From contig NZ_FNNG01000002.1 of the NCBI RefSeq assembly GCF_900106765.1, positions 1 through 64,000 of the forward strand: a DNA stretch of 64,000 nucleotides, written 5' to 3'. Positions 55,342 through 64,000 of the stretch are shown here, in pieces (the stretch's first letter is position 1; every line of letters starts with the position of its first letter). This stretch comes from Tepidimicrobium xylanilyticum. Its GTDB lineage: Bacteria > Bacillota > Clostridia > Tissierellales > Tepidimicrobiaceae. The translations under genes and the position numbers were made by a program. The notes beneath the pieces are model-generated. The model was not told the origin of the DNA, ran no database searches, and was given only the letters and a program-made list of their open reading frames with translations.

Positions 55342-56760
55342 CTAATATTCTACCCCGAATTCGTCTAATACTTTCTTAACGAACCCCTCACTGGATTTAG
55401 TATCCTCAGCTAAAAATTTCAAATCCTCTTCTGATACTTTATCTACCTTTGTATTCTGTAAACAATTTCTAATATAGGACCTTTTAACCCTATCTAAATC
55501 TACTTCTTCTATAGAAATATAACCTGGATCCTTTGGTAGTATTATGTTTTGTCCTGGTATTTCTTCCGAGGGATCTCCTATGATTATTTCAATACCATTT
55601 TCTTTAGCAAAAGTCAATTGTGGTTGAATGTGTTTCCCTGCACCAGTATATTCTGTTTCTTGAACGACTATTATTTGATCTTCATCCATCTCCTGGGCTA
55701 GCTTAAATGCCGCTGCTAAAGAAGTATTACCTGCAGGTCCCCTCTCTAAACCTTCTAACTGGGCTAATACTTCTGTCATAAAAAATACCGAACCTTGATT
55801 TACCATTACATATCTATCCATATACCTTAATGGTCTTGCAGCAGACCTTGGCACATCAGATCTATCAGGCCAAGTTGCAAAAGGAATTCCAAATCCTGTA
55901 TGACCTGTAGTAAAGGATTTCCTATTGAAGTGGGTGTCGCTTGCCATATGTAGCCCTCTTAAGTTCACACTTGCTCCTACCACTTTAGTATCCACCGCTC
56001 CTGCCTTAATTAACCCCCTTGCTGTTCCCGTTAAATTTCCACCACCAGCATTTGTTACTACTACAATGTCTGGGTCTCTACCTTCCCTTTCTCTAAATTG
56101 CATGGATATTTCATACCCTAAAGTCTCTACACCAGCAATTCCAAAAGGCGTATAAAGAGATGCATTGAAGTATCCCGTTTCTTCCAATAAAACTAGGAAA
56201 GTATAAAATAATTCAGGTCCTACAGTCAATTGCACAACCTCTGCACCATAGGCTTCACATTTCCTCGCTTTTTCAATTATTTCTGGTTGACCTACACCCT
56301 TAGAATCATAGCATTCCTGAACTACAATGCATTTCAATCCCCGCATAGCAGCTTGGGATGCTACAGCAGCTCCATAGTTACCGCTTGTTGCAGTTACAAC
56401 CCCTTCATAACCTAGTTTCTTAGCATGATAACAACTTGTAGCAGCTCTCCTGGCTTTAAAGCTGCCAGAAGGATTGCAAGCCTCATCTTTAATAAATATC
56501 CTAGCCCCTTTGCCTGCAGGGGCAAATTTCCTAGCTAATCTTGTTAAGTTCTTAAGCTCATATATCGGAGTGTTTCCAACCCCAGTTTCCCTTTGAATTT
56601 TTTCTATTTCTTCAAGGGTATATCCAGTTTCCCGCATCATCTTCTCATAATCGAAAGCAATGCCCCCTGACTCGAAATGGCTATAATCTATTCCAACAGC
56701 CCTCTTCATTATTTCACTATTTCTACTCATTACCGCTTCATAACTCATATCTCTACCCAT
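55342..56760 (-). CDS. ortB: 2-amino-4-ketopentanoate thiolase, beta subunit
   Basis: This protein of about 472 residues is the PLP-dependent subunit of the thiolase that cleaves 2-amino-4-oxopentanoate with CoA to alanine and acetyl-CoA. It has the threonine-synthase-like fold: PLP lysine in CNPSGSFKARRAA (about residue 103), SGNYGAAVASQAAMRG, and TNAGGGNLTGTARG (phosphate loop). The ATG at 56760 is chosen because the upstream GTG overlaps its own ribosome binding region. The stop of ortA lies at 56762. Confidence 0.94.
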   Translation of the reverse strand: MGRDMSYEAVMSRNSEIMKRAVGIDYSHFESGGIAFDYEKMMRETGYTLEEIEKIQRETGVGNTPIYELKNLTRLARKFAPAGKGARIFIKDEACNPSGSFKARRAATSCYHAKKLGYEGVVTATSGNYGAAVASQAAMRGLKCIVVQECYDSKGVGQPEIIEKARKCEAYGAEVVQLTVGPELFYTFLVLLEETGYFNASLYTPFGIAGVETLGYEISMQFREREGRDPDIVVVTNAGGGNLTGTARGLIKAGAVDTKVVGASVNLRGLHMASDTHFNRKSFTTGHTGFGIPFATWPDRSDVPRSAARPLRYMDRYVMVNQGSVFFMTEVLAQLEGLERGPAGNTSLAAAFKLAQEMDEDQIIVVQETEYTGAGKHIQPQLTFAKENGIEIIIGDPSEEIPGQNIILPKDPGYISIEEVDLDRVKRSYIRNCLQNTKVDKVSEEDLKFLAEDTKSSEGFVKKVLDEFGVEY

Positions 56761-56761
56761 A

Positions 56762-57067
56762 TTATTCACCTTCCTCCTCTATCAGGCTTCTGACCTGCTT
56801 GCCTATATATAATAACTCAGGAATGCATTTGCCAAAATCATGAGTATAATAGGGATTTACTTCTACCAATGTCCCCTTCACTCTTCTACCAATATAGGTT
56901 TCAACTTCTACAATATCCCCAATATTAGCCTCTTCATCCAATAAAAAGCCTTTAGTCCACATTTCAAGAGGTACCCTTTGGGTATCCTCTGGAAGGTTTT
57001 TAGATCTTTCTTCAGGCCTTAAAACTACATTATGAATTCTTACCCAGTCTCCTCGTTTTGCATCCAT
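56762..57067 (-). CDS. ortA: 2-amino-4-ketopentanoate thiolase, alpha subunit
   Basis: This protein of about 101 residues has the small beta-barrel layout of OrtA: AKRGDWVRIHNVVLRPEERS, GDIVEVETYIGRRVKGTL and HDFGKCIPELL. It pairs with OrtB. The ATG at 57067 after CAGGAG is preferred; the frame extends upstream to 57112, overlapping ord. Confidence 0.93.
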   Translation of the reverse strand: MDAKRGDWVRIHNVVLRPEERSKNLPEDTQRVPLEMWTKGFLLDEEANIGDIVEVETYIGRRVKGTLVEVNPYYTHDFGKCIPELLYIGKQVRSLIEEEGE

Positions 57068-57104
57068 TTTCATCTCCTGCCTTTCTTTTGTTACTATTAA
57101 GCTT

Positions 57105-58151
57105 CTAATCAATTAACTCCCTCATATCTCCCATTATAGCCCTTGGTACTGGCAAATCTATCATAGTCTTAAGTCCAGGAGAAGCATTAATTACATGCGG
57201 AATCATATTAACGCACATTGCAATAGTACCAATTCCTCCAGGAACTTCAGGTTTAATGGACATATTTATGTTAGGAGTCCCTTTAATGGTGATATAATCT
57301 CCAGTGCTTCCTCCTTCCAATTGGGGTTCCACTTGTTGAGGATGTAGCATTTCAATCTTAACTTCTCCATCTACTCTTCCAAAACCCTTCATATTACAAC
57401 CAGCTACATTCCCTGGCTGGACTTCAGCATGAGGTGCCTTTCTGTAAACTTTAGATACTATTGGCTCTCTAATTAATTCCACTTCATCGCTTAGCTTCCA
57501 GCCTATGGCATCAGCAATCATTCTAATGGACTCTGGAAAGCCTACATGCCCTGCTAAAGTGCCTTCTTTTACCCTATTGTTAAACTCCTCAACAGTCAAT
57601 CCAACACCTTGTCCCTCCATGACTGCTGGTCCAAAAGGCGATAGATTATTAACCCTCTCAGCTCTTATGCTTTCCACTTCTATACATGCACCAGTTAAAG
57701 CAATAACCAATAAGTCCATTATTAGACCTGGATTAATACCTGTTCCCAAAACTGTTACTCCATTTTCTTTAGCTATTCTATCCAACTCTTTAGCTAGTTC
57801 TGGCTCTTGAGCTTGAGGATATGCCATTTCTTCCGCAGTGGAAATCACATTAATCTTTCTTTCCAAACAATATTTGATCTTTTCAAAATTGTCCCTTGTA
57901 AAGGAATCTGTAGCAATTATAACTACATCTGCAGCTTTTTCGGTAATCACTTTATCATACTCTCCAATTATTATATCTGGTCTATCTCCTCTTTCCACAT
58001 CTAAATAATCATACATGCTCTTCCCTAATCGATGGGTTCTTCCCACTACCCCTACAATTTCAACACCTTTCTTGTTTAAAAGCATTTCTGCCATACCTTT
58101 TCCCATGGCTCCTAATCCCCAAATTATCACCTTTATATTTTCCTTTCTCAT
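57105..58151 (-). CDS. ord: 2,4-diaminopentanoate dehydrogenase
   Basis: This 348-residue enzyme oxidatively deaminates 2,4-diaminopentanoate to 2-amino-4-oxopentanoate with NAD(P). Seen: an N-terminal Rossmann motif IWGLGAMGKGMAEML, then GTGINPGLIMDLLVIALTG and a DapB/homoserine-dehydrogenase-like C-terminal domain. It is the first gene of the operon, preceded by a sigma-54 promoter and a GGAGGTGTATGT ribosome binding site. Confidence 0.95.
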   Translation of the reverse strand: MRKENIKVIIWGLGAMGKGMAEMLLNKKGVEIVGVVGRTHRLGKSMYDYLDVERGDRPDIIIGEYDKVITEKAADVVIIATDSFTRDNFEKIKYCLERKINVISTAEEMAYPQAQEPELAKELDRIAKENGVTVLGTGINPGLIMDLLVIALTGACIEVESIRAERVNNLSPFGPAVMEGQGVGLTVEEFNNRVKEGTLAGHVGFPESIRMIADAIGWKLSDEVELIREPIVSKVYRKAPHAEVQPGNVAGCNMKGFGRVDGEVKIEMLHPQQVEPQLEGGSTGDYITIKGTPNINMSIKPEVPGGIGTIAMCVNMIPHVINASPGLKTMIDLPVPRAIMGDMRELID

Positions 58152-58200
58152 ACATACACCTCCAAAATTAGTTTATATATTTTTTCTTGCAAAATTATAC

Positions 58201-58218
58201 AAGCAAAAACCTTGCCAA
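58201..58218 (-). promoter_or_regulatory. Sigma-54 promoter of the ornithine operon
   Basis: On the minus strand TTGGCAAGGTTTTTGCT matches the -24/-12 consensus (TTGGCACG-N4-TTGCT) at all but one position. It lies about 50 bases before the ord start. Confidence 0.9.
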
Positions 58219-58287
58219 TATTTATATATGAAATAAGTGGTTTTTCTCTGAAAATTCTCCTGTTTTTTCTCCTCCAAACGAATGAAT

Positions 58288-58325
58288 AGCAAATATTTTT
58301 GCATCGTCTCGCAAAATAATTTGCT
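58288..58325. promoter_or_regulatory. Nested palindrome, probable activator (UAS) site
   Basis: The outer arms AGCAAAT (58288-58294) and ATTTGCT (58319-58325) enclose inner arms TTTTGC (58297-58302) and GCAAAA (58311-58316). The site is 70-124 bp upstream of the sigma-54 promoter, the usual enhancer distance, and overlaps the stop codon of the activator gene. Confidence 0.7.
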
Positions 58326-59724
58326 ACTCATAATATTTTTTTATCTTATACTGTAATGTTTGTCTCTTTATGCCTAAAGCTTTGGCTGTTTGAGAAATAT
58401 TATAATCATTAGCATCTAAGGATTTTCTAATAATTTCCTTTTCGATTCCTTCTAAGTATTCGGGTAATGCAACATCCAAAGGCTTTTGAAAATCATTTAT
58501 ACGGCTATTATCAAATATATTAGTCGATTTAAAATCTTCTTTTCTTAAAACGGTTCTGTTCATCGAAGCATAATTCATAGCCGCTTCGATGGTATTCTCT
58601 AGCTCTCTAACATTTCCTGGCCAAGAATAGTTAAAAAAAAGATTTAAAACTTCTCCATCTATATCAGTAATATTCCTATTTAATACCATATTGTATTTAT
58701 TTATAAAGTGGTTTGTTAGGCTAATAATATCATCAGTTCTCTCTCTTAAAGGAGGAATGTGAATGTATACCACATTCAACCTATAATATAAGTCTTTTCT
58801 TATAGTTCCTTTTTTAACACTCTCTAAAGGGTCCTCGTTAGTAGTAGCTATTATTTTAACGTCTATGGGTATATCTTTAGTCCCACCGATTCGCCTTATA
58901 TATCCTTCCTGAAGTACTCTCAACAATTTTGTCTGAAGATTTAAGGACATAGAATTAATCTCATCTAACAGGAGAGTACCTCCATGAGCTTGCTCGAAAA
59001 TCCCTTCCCTTTCAACAGCACCGGTAAAACCACCTTTTTCAGTTCCAAAAAGGATCCCTTCCAAAAGAGTTTCCGGGATTGCAGCACAATTTTGAGCAAT
59101 AAAGGGTTTGTTTCTTCTATTTCCATCGTAATGGATACTCTGAGCAAACAATTCCTTTCCAGTTCCAGTTTCGCCATAAATTAACACTGATGAAGGTGAA
59201 GTACTGGTTCTCTTAGCTATTTCAATAGCTTCAACTATTTTTTTATTTTTCCCAATTATATCCTCAAAGGTATATCTTTTTATGCTACCATTACTATTAT
59301 ACTTTTCCTTGCCCCCTTTTAATTCCCTTTGCAAGTCCATTAACTTGTCCGATAATTTTTTAATATAGGTAATATCCTTTGCTATTTCCATAGCTCCAAT
59401 TATTTCCCCTTTATAAAATAGAGGAATAGTTGAGTTCAATGAGGTTATATTCTGTCCCTTAAAATTTATATAGATTTGAGTTTTTTCCAATATAGGCTCT
59501 CGAGTAGTCAAAACTTTAATTAATGTTGAAGTTTCCTCGTTTAAACTAGGAAATAATTCCAACAAATCCTTATTAAGGACTTGGTCTATACTCAAGCCCT
59601 CTAATTTAGCCATCGCCTTATTATAAAGCACTGTTTTCCTATTTTTATCTATTACATGTATGCCTATATCTATATTATGCAAAATATTTTGCAATACGAT
59701 ATAATTAAAATCCTTTTCCCTCAT
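58324..59724 (-). CDS. Sigma-54-dependent activator (PAS-AAA+-Fis)
   Basis: This protein of about 466 residues has a PAS domain at residues 8-120 (a likely ligand sensor), the AAA+ domain at about 150-375 with Walker A GETGTGKELFA and Walker B GTLLLDEIN, and a Fis-type HTH at the C-terminus (NISQTAKALGIKRQTLQYKI). The sigma-54 contact loop reads GGFTGA rather than the usual GAFTGA. Its gene lies just upstream of the ornithine operon and the palindrome, so it very probably activates that operon in response to an amino acid. The ATG at 59724 after AGAGGA is preferred to 59751. Confidence 0.92.
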   Translation of the reverse strand: MREKDFNYIVLQNILHNIDIGIHVIDKNRKTVLYNKAMAKLEGLSIDQVLNKDLLELFPSLNEETSTLIKVLTTREPILEKTQIYINFKGQNITSLNSTIPLFYKGEIIGAMEIAKDITYIKKLSDKLMDLQRELKGGKEKYNSNGSIKRYTFEDIIGKNKKIVEAIEIAKRTSTSPSSVLIYGETGTGKELFAQSIHYDGNRRNKPFIAQNCAAIPETLLEGILFGTEKGGFTGAVEREGIFEQAHGGTLLLDEINSMSLNLQTKLLRVLQEGYIRRIGGTKDIPIDVKIIATTNEDPLESVKKGTIRKDLYYRLNVVYIHIPPLRERTDDIISLTNHFINKYNMVLNRNITDIDGEVLNLFFNYSWPGNVRELENTIEAAMNYASMNRTVLRKEDFKSTNIFDNSRINDFQKPLDVALPEYLEGIEKEIIRKSLDANDYNISQTAKALGIKRQTLQYKIKKYYE

Positions 59725-59754
59725 GTTATCATCCTCTGTAATAATTATCATAAA

Positions 59755-60489
59755 TTAAACTAAACCTATAGCTGCAATCATTCTTCCCTTAGTTCCCTTT
59801 TCCTTCCTATAAGAATAAAACACTTCTGTATTACAACTAGTACAAATATTTGATAAAATAATGTTTCTCTCAGGAATACCCTTAATTGTAAGCAGTAGAT
59901 AATTTAGTTTCCACAAATCGAGGTATAATTTACCGTCTTTTTGTTCTATTATATTAGAAAATTCTTTATACCTTTCATCAAACTTATCTGCTAGGTCTTC
60001 ACCAAATTCATAACAGCAAGAACCAATTGATGGTCCTATTCCAACTAAAATTTCCCTATAATCTGAACCATACACTTCTTTCATCCTATCCAACATTCTA
60101 CCTGCTATATTTTCAAAAGTACCTTTCCAGCCTGCATGAGCGAGTCCAACAACTTTATTAGTCAAATCTATGAAAAATAAGGGAACACAATCAGCATGAT
60201 ATGTAGTTAATACTATATTAGGTATATTGGTAATTAAACCATCTGCACTAGTCTTCGATATTTCAACATTATCAAATTCCCTTCCTATGATCAGAATATC
60301 GGTACCATGAACTTGTTTAACGCTTATAATTCTGTCCCTAGCCACATCTAATATATCTGAAAGTATATCTATTTTAGAATCCCCCCAGCCTATTTTAGTT
60401 GTAAACAGATGACTAATATAGTTTAACTCGTTAAATCTTTCAAATTGATAGTATATTGCTTTATGGTCATGATTTTTAATTTTTATCAT
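59755..60489 (-). CDS. pgeF: YfiH/PgeF family protein (multicopper-oxidase-like laccase domain)
   Basis: This protein of about 244 residues of the YfiH (DUF152) family has the zinc-site motifs TYHADCVPLFF, GLAHAGWKGTFENI (His of the site) and IGPSIGSCCYEFG, and the C-terminal CTSCNTEVFYSYRKEKGTKGR. Members act as purine nucleoside phosphorylases and peptidoglycan editing factors. It lies next to nrdR; in Firmicutes it is often found near sigE-sigG and ylmC-type genes, as here. Confidence 0.9.
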   Translation of the reverse strand: MIKIKNHDHKAIYYQFERFNELNYISHLFTTKIGWGDSKIDILSDILDVARDRIISVKQVHGTDILIIGREFDNVEISKTSADGLITNIPNIVLTTYHADCVPLFFIDLTNKVVGLAHAGWKGTFENIAGRMLDRMKEVYGSDYREILVGIGPSIGSCCYEFGEDLADKFDERYKEFSNIIEQKDGKLYLDLWKLNYLLLTIKGIPERNIILSNICTSCNTEVFYSYRKEKGTKGRMIAAIGLV

Positions 60490-60504
60490 CATCCACCTCT
60501 TGAA

Positions 60505-60960
60505 TTAGTTTTCGTTTAATAATTTTTTTAATTCATCCATAAATGTATTTATATCTTTAAATTGCCTATAAACGGAAGCAAATCTTACATAAGATACTTC
60601 ATCAACTGTCTTCAATTTATCCATAACTAACTCTCCAATATACTGAGTAGTTACCTCTTTTTCCATCGAATTGTATAATTCTTTTTCAATTTCATTCACC
60701 ATATCTTCAATTACCTCTAATGGAACAGGCCTTTTCTCACAGGCTTTTAATATACCATTTAATATCTTATTCCTATCATAGGTTTGCCTATTCCCATCCT
60801 TTTTAACGACTATTAAAGGAATTCTTTCAATCTTTTCATATGTTGTAAATCTTTTTGAGCATTTTAAGCATTCCCTTCTCCTTCGGATGGCTTGTCCTTC
60901 ATCAGTAGGCCTTGAATCTACAACCTTTGTTTCCTGGTAATTGCAAAATGGACAATTCAT
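60505..60960 (-). CDS. nrdR: Transcriptional repressor NrdR
   Basis: This 151-residue protein has a zinc ribbon (MNCPFCN and ECLKCSKRF, cysteines 3, 6, 31, 34) and an ATP-cone domain (residues 49-139, [20 protein letters not shown]). It represses ribonucleotide reductase genes according to ATP/dATP levels. Length matches the family. Confidence 0.96.
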   Translation of the reverse strand: MNCPFCNYQETKVVDSRPTDEGQAIRRRRECLKCSKRFTTYEKIERIPLIVVKKDGNRQTYDRNKILNGILKACEKRPVPLEVIEDMVNEIEKELYNSMEKEVTTQYIGELVMDKLKTVDEVSYVRFASVYRQFKDINTFMDELKKLLNEN

Positions 60961-61024
60961 CTATCCACCCCCAATTCATCTAATTCGATTATAATATATA
61001 GCTATTCAATTGTCTAATAAGATA

Positions 61025-61267
61025 TTATTCTTCTGTACCTATATCAACTAAAATGGCATCGGTACCAATTCGTACTATGTTTTTCCATTCTATCATTAAA
61101 TCCTTATTCTTACCAAACAAGCCTAATACCTTTCCAGGACCAGGTATAATAATTCCCACTACTCTGCCATTCTCCAAATCTAGTTCAAAATCATATATAT
61201 ATCCCATTTTTGCCCCATCTTTAATATTTATGACTTCCTTTTCTCTCATCTCAGATAAATTGATCAT
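61025..61267 (-). CDS. YlmC/YmxH family PRC-barrel sporulation protein
   Basis: This protein of about 80 residues has a single PRC barrel (MINLSEMREKEVINIKDGAK, then MGYIYDFELDLENGRVVGII, KDLMIEWKNIVRIG), typical of the YlmC/YmxH group that clusters with sporulation genes. The ATG at 61267 follows GAGGTGGGG. It lies downstream of sigG and may be co-transcribed. Function is unknown. Confidence 0.87.
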   Translation of the reverse strand: MINLSEMREKEVINIKDGAKMGYIYDFELDLENGRVVGIIIPGPGKVLGLFGKNKDLMIEWKNIVRIGTDAILVDIGTEE

Positions 61268-61353
61268 TACCCCACCTCTTCCCATATATTCCTTATATAT
61301 TTATATTTAAATCAGTAATGGAAATATGCATAGATTTGTGGGGTAATGTTTTA

Positions 61354-62136
61354 TTAAATTAATTTTCTCATCTGTTTTAAAGCATTTTTCTCAAGTCTCG
61401 AAACTTGAGCCTGGGAAATCCCAATTTCCTCTGCTACCTCCATCTGAGTCTTTCCTTCATAAAACCTAAGATTTAATATGAGCTTTTCCCTCTTATTCAG
61501 TTTATTTATTGCATCCTTAATTGCAATCCCTTGAAGCCATACTTCATCTTCAGATTTCTCATCCTTAACCTGATCCATCACATATATAGCATCTCCACTA
61601 TCGTGATAAACAGGTTCAAATAAGGATATCGGTTCTTGTATTGCATCTAGGGCAAAAACTACTTCTTCTTTTGGAAGATTCAATTCTTCTGCTATTTCAG
61701 TGATGGTTGGCTCCTTAAGGTTTTTATTAACTAGTTGGTCTCTAGCCTGCAAAGCCCTATAAGCTATATCCCTTAAGGACCGACTAACTCGTATTGAATT
61801 ATTATCCCTTAAATACCTTCTAATTTCTCCGATTATCATTGGCACTGCATAGGTAGAAAATCTAACATTCTGACTCAAATCAAAATTGTCTATAGCCTTT
61901 ATTAGTCCAATGCACCCTACTTGAAATAAATCGTCTACATTTTCTCCACGTCTATTAAATCGCTGAATAATGCTTAAAACTAATCTTAAGTTCCCGTTTA
62001 TAAACTTTTCCCTAGCCTTCATATCTCCATTTTTTATTTTTACGAATAACTCCTGCATCTCCTCATTTGTAAGCACTGGTAGTTTTGAAGTATTCACTCC
62101 ACAAATCTCCACCTTGTTGTTATGCACTTTCTTCAT
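61354..62136 (-). CDS. sigG: RNA polymerase sigma-G
   Basis: This 260-residue forespore late sigma factor has the N-terminal KVEICGVNTSKLPVLTNEEM that is characteristic of sigma-G, region 2 (NLRLVLSIIQRFNRRGENVDD, GCIGLIKAIDNFDL), region 3, and region 4 (KTQMEVAEEIGISQAQVSRLE). It directly follows sigE, the standard spoIIGA-sigE-sigG order, with a terminator between them so that it can be expressed separately. Confidence 0.97.
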   Translation of the reverse strand: MKKVHNNKVEICGVNTSKLPVLTNEEMQELFVKIKNGDMKAREKFINGNLRLVLSIIQRFNRRGENVDDLFQVGCIGLIKAIDNFDLSQNVRFSTYAVPMIIGEIRRYLRDNNSIRVSRSLRDIAYRALQARDQLVNKNLKEPTITEIAEELNLPKEEVVFALDAIQEPISLFEPVYHDSGDAIYVMDQVKDEKSEDEVWLQGIAIKDAINKLNKREKLILNLRFYEGKTQMEVAEEIGISQAQVSRLEKNALKQMRKLI

Positions 62137-62240
62137 TCCTTTCTACATGTTTTGCCCCTTTTCATATAGAATTATTGCCTCCTATAATCTATTTTATTCA
62201 ATTTTGATTTAACAATAATATCCATTCCTACCATTTATAT

Positions 62241-62273
62241 TAAAAAACAAGTGACAGAAATACATTCTGTCAC
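62241..62273 (-). terminator. Rho-independent terminator of sigE
   Basis: A 9-bp stem GTGACAGAA/TTCTGTCAC with a 5-base loop overlaps the sigE stop codon and is followed by TTGTTTTTT on the minus strand. Confidence 0.9.
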
Positions 62274-62983
62274 ATTAGTTTTACTATTTCCTTTTTCAAT
62301 CGTTTAATTATTCTCTTTTCTAGCCTAGATATATAGGATTGCGAAATACCTAATATATCTGCAACCTCCTTTTGTGTCCTCTCCTTACCATTTTTTAGAC
62401 CAAAACGCAATTCTACTATTATCTTCTCCCTTCCAGAAAGTTTTTCTATGGCTTGATTTAGCAATTGCTTATCTACTTCGTCTTCAAGGAGCTTAAAAAT
62501 CGTATCCCCTTCTGTTCCCAATATATCTGATAGGAGCAACTCATTCCCATCCCAATCTACATTCAAAGGTTCATCTAAAGATACCTCAGACCTAAGTTTA
62601 TTATTTCTTCTCAGATACATAAGAATTTCATTCTCAATACATTTTGAAGCATAAGTAGCAAGTTTAATATTTTTATCTGGATTAAAAGTATTTACAGCCT
62701 TTATCAACCCAATAGTCCCTATAGATATTAGATCTTCAATGCAGATACCTGTATTTTCAAATTTTCTTGCAATATAGACTACCAATCTTAAATTTCTCTC
62801 TATTAAAACACCTTTGATACTGTCGTCATGCTTCATTCTGTTGAGAAAATAACTTTCTTCCTCTGGCTTTAATGGCGGTGGAAGAACTTCTCCACTACCT
62901 ATATAATATACTGGATCTGGAAACCTTAACCTAACTAATAGTTTATAATAGAATAATTTCAATTTAATACTTAACCTCTTCAA
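62270..62983 (-). CDS. sigE: RNA polymerase sigma-E (pro-sigma-E)
   Basis: This 237-residue early mother-cell sigma factor is made as an inactive pro-form: the first 28 or so residues are hydrophobic-basic ([20 protein letters not shown]) and are removed by SpoIIGA. Region 2 has [12 protein letters not shown] and [13 protein letters not shown], then [12 protein letters not shown] (the segment interrupted in sigK), and region 4 ends in [13 protein letters not shown]. It is preceded by spoIIGA. Confidence 0.97.
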   Translation of the reverse strand: MKRLSIKLKLFYYKLLVRLRFPDPVYYIGSGEVLPPPLKPEEESYFLNRMKHDDSIKGVLIERNLRLVVYIARKFENTGICIEDLISIGTIGLIKAVNTFNPDKNIKLATYASKCIENEILMYLRRNNKLRSEVSLDEPLNVDWDGNELLLSDILGTEGDTIFKLLEDEVDKQLLNQAIEKLSGREKIIVELRFGLKNGKERTQKEVADILGISQSYISRLEKRIIKRLKKEIVKLM

Positions 62984-62995
62984 AGCTTTTCCCCC

Positions 62996-63892
62996 TTAAC
63001 CTAATAATTCTGGATGCAGTAATCCATTGTACCTCTCATCTACGGATAATTTATTATTATATATGGCCACGACTATATCGTCTGTCATTTCCCTCGCCCT
63101 ATCGTCCAGATATATATTTATGCTATCTGGTACAAACCCAATTAATATTCCATTATCATTCCCTAAAGATTTGAAGGGTATTAATCTCAATTTCACTTGA
63201 TCCCCTAACTTTTCCATAATATTAGCAACATAGTTTAAGTCTAATTCTTTATTTTCACTATAAATTTTTTTTACTAGATCTGGCAATATTTCTTTTAAAG
63301 CATTATATTCTGCTATTATTACAGGTTTCTGGGTTATTGGTTCCTTTAGTGAATTTCCAGTATCCACTAAAGCTGTCAAATGAACCTTTTTATTATTCAA
63401 ATTAATGGATATCTTAGTTAAGCAATTATCTTTGTTGATTTTAATAAAATGATTCTTTAGAATGCTTCTAATTAAAATTATTGCCAATCCAATGCCCAAT
63501 ATCAAAAATTTAAATAACTCGTTATGGTCTTTAAAGGTGAAATTGGATAAACTTACTTTGCTTTTTAATATGTAAAATATTCCAATTATTGTACCAGCAA
63601 AAGCAAAGGAAATAAGATAAAATGTTGATAGTTGTTTTAAAAACTCCCTAAACCTATCAGGATTATAAGCAACAATTATCATGAGTATTGAAACTGAAAA
63701 CTTAATTAGAAATCGTCCCATAAACTGTAGATTAGGAAAAAAAACAATTAGAGTATATATGGAACCTAATAAGGAAGCTATTAATAACCTTAATTTACTA
63801 GTTTTAGTTCTGGTAATCATATCCGTCACATATAATATAATGAAGTTTATAATTATATTTTCTATTATTAGGTATTCAACATATACATACAA
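62996..63892 (-). CDS. spoIIGA: Sigma-E processing peptidase SpoIIGA
   Basis: This 298-residue membrane aspartic protease has an N-terminal half with five transmembrane helices (residues 5-150) and a C-terminal aspartyl domain with the catalytic LVDTGNSL motif near residue 178. It cleaves pro-sigma-E in the mother cell when signalled by SpoIIR from the forespore. It lies 12 bases upstream of sigE. The start at 63892 follows GGGGGAGGT. Upstream (63893-64000) no further gene is seen. Confidence 0.93.
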   Translation of the reverse strand: MYVYVEYLIIENIIINFIILYVTDMITRTKTSKLRLLIASLLGSIYTLIVFFPNLQFMGRFLIKFSVSILMIIVAYNPDRFREFLKQLSTFYLISFAFAGTIIGIFYILKSKVSLSNFTFKDHNELFKFLILGIGLAIILIRSILKNHFIKINKDNCLTKISINLNNKKVHLTALVDTGNSLKEPITQKPVIIAEYNALKEILPDLVKKIYSENKELDLNYVANIMEKLGDQVKLRLIPFKSLGNDNGILIGFVPDSINIYLDDRAREMTDDIVVAIYNNKLSVDERYNGLLHPELLG

Positions 63893-64000
63893 CGGAATAC
63901 CTCCCCCTTTAAGGATCCCCTATACTAAAGCTTATTCAAAGAATCCTTTATTTATGTCTATTATATATTATTCTTAAGTAATAATTTGTCATTATTTAAA

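Noticed and set aside
1-64000. CRISPR array, tRNA or rRNA genes, complete insertion sequences
   Set aside because: No regularly spaced repeats, cloverleaf-like genes, rRNA segments or transposase genes were recognised on reading; a covariance search for tRNA was not possible.

Overview
The window is AT-rich DNA from a spore-forming, amino-acid-fermenting anaerobe of the Clostridia/Tissierellia type. Evidence: three sporulation sigma factor genes (the first half of sigK near 9 kb, sigG and sigE with spoIIGA at 61-64 kb), T-box leaders in front of leuS and asnS, a complete oxidative ornithine-fermentation operon (ord-ortA-ortB-oraS-oraE-reactivase-orr), and clostridial gene order around alaS. 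The exact species cannot be named from the sequence alone. No tRNA, rRNA or CRISPR array was seen.

Region 1 (1 to about 8.93 kb, continuing off the left edge) is a prophage-like element inserted inside sigK, that is, a skin (sigK intervening) element. It carries recT and a Gam-like gene, small phage genes, a divergent Cro-like/repressor pair with a clear set of palindromic operators, two small coiled-coil proteins, an ImmA/IrrE-type protein, a DUF4236 protein, a broken gene, and at its right end a large serine recombinase facing the truncated sigK. The sigK half ends exactly at the conserved CIEN segment where skin elements of other spore formers insert.

Region 2 (9.3-41 kb) is chromosome backbone, all on the minus strand except one gene: class B PBP, udk, trhP, trmR, mltG, queT, ylbF, rnj, fur, DUF1292, ruvX, an Fe-S aldo/keto reductase, a large phosphatase-like membrane protein, ireB, alaS, an AI-2E/PerM permease, a PRC-barrel protein, iscU-iscS-iscR, three genes resembling spore-surface or secreted proteins, a nucleotidyltransferase, threonine dehydrogenase, degV, leuS, asnS and rarA. 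trhP and trmR together make the wobble-uridine 5-methoxy modification; iscR-iscS-iscU make and regulate Fe-S clusters.

Region 3 (41.0-49.9 kb) is a decayed peptide (RiPP-like) locus. A small Cys-rich peptide with a leader like the CLI_3235-type clostridial precursors is surrounded by remnants of a subtilisin-like protease, an ABC exporter with two in-frame TAA codons, a MacB/FtsX-type permease with at least four lesions beside an intact ATPase, and an AgrA/AgrC-like two-component system with a junction deletion, a nonsense codon and frameshifts. Damage is concentrated here; flanking genes are intact.

Region 4 (50-58.3 kb) is the ornithine operon. It has a near-consensus sigma-54 promoter before ord and a nested palindrome about 90 bp further upstream, next to the gene for a PAS/AAA+/Fis-type sigma-54 activator (58.3-59.7 kb), so the regulatory circuit is visible in the sequence. 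Region 5 (59.7-64 kb) is pgeF, nrdR, ymxH-like, sigG, sigE and spoIIGA.
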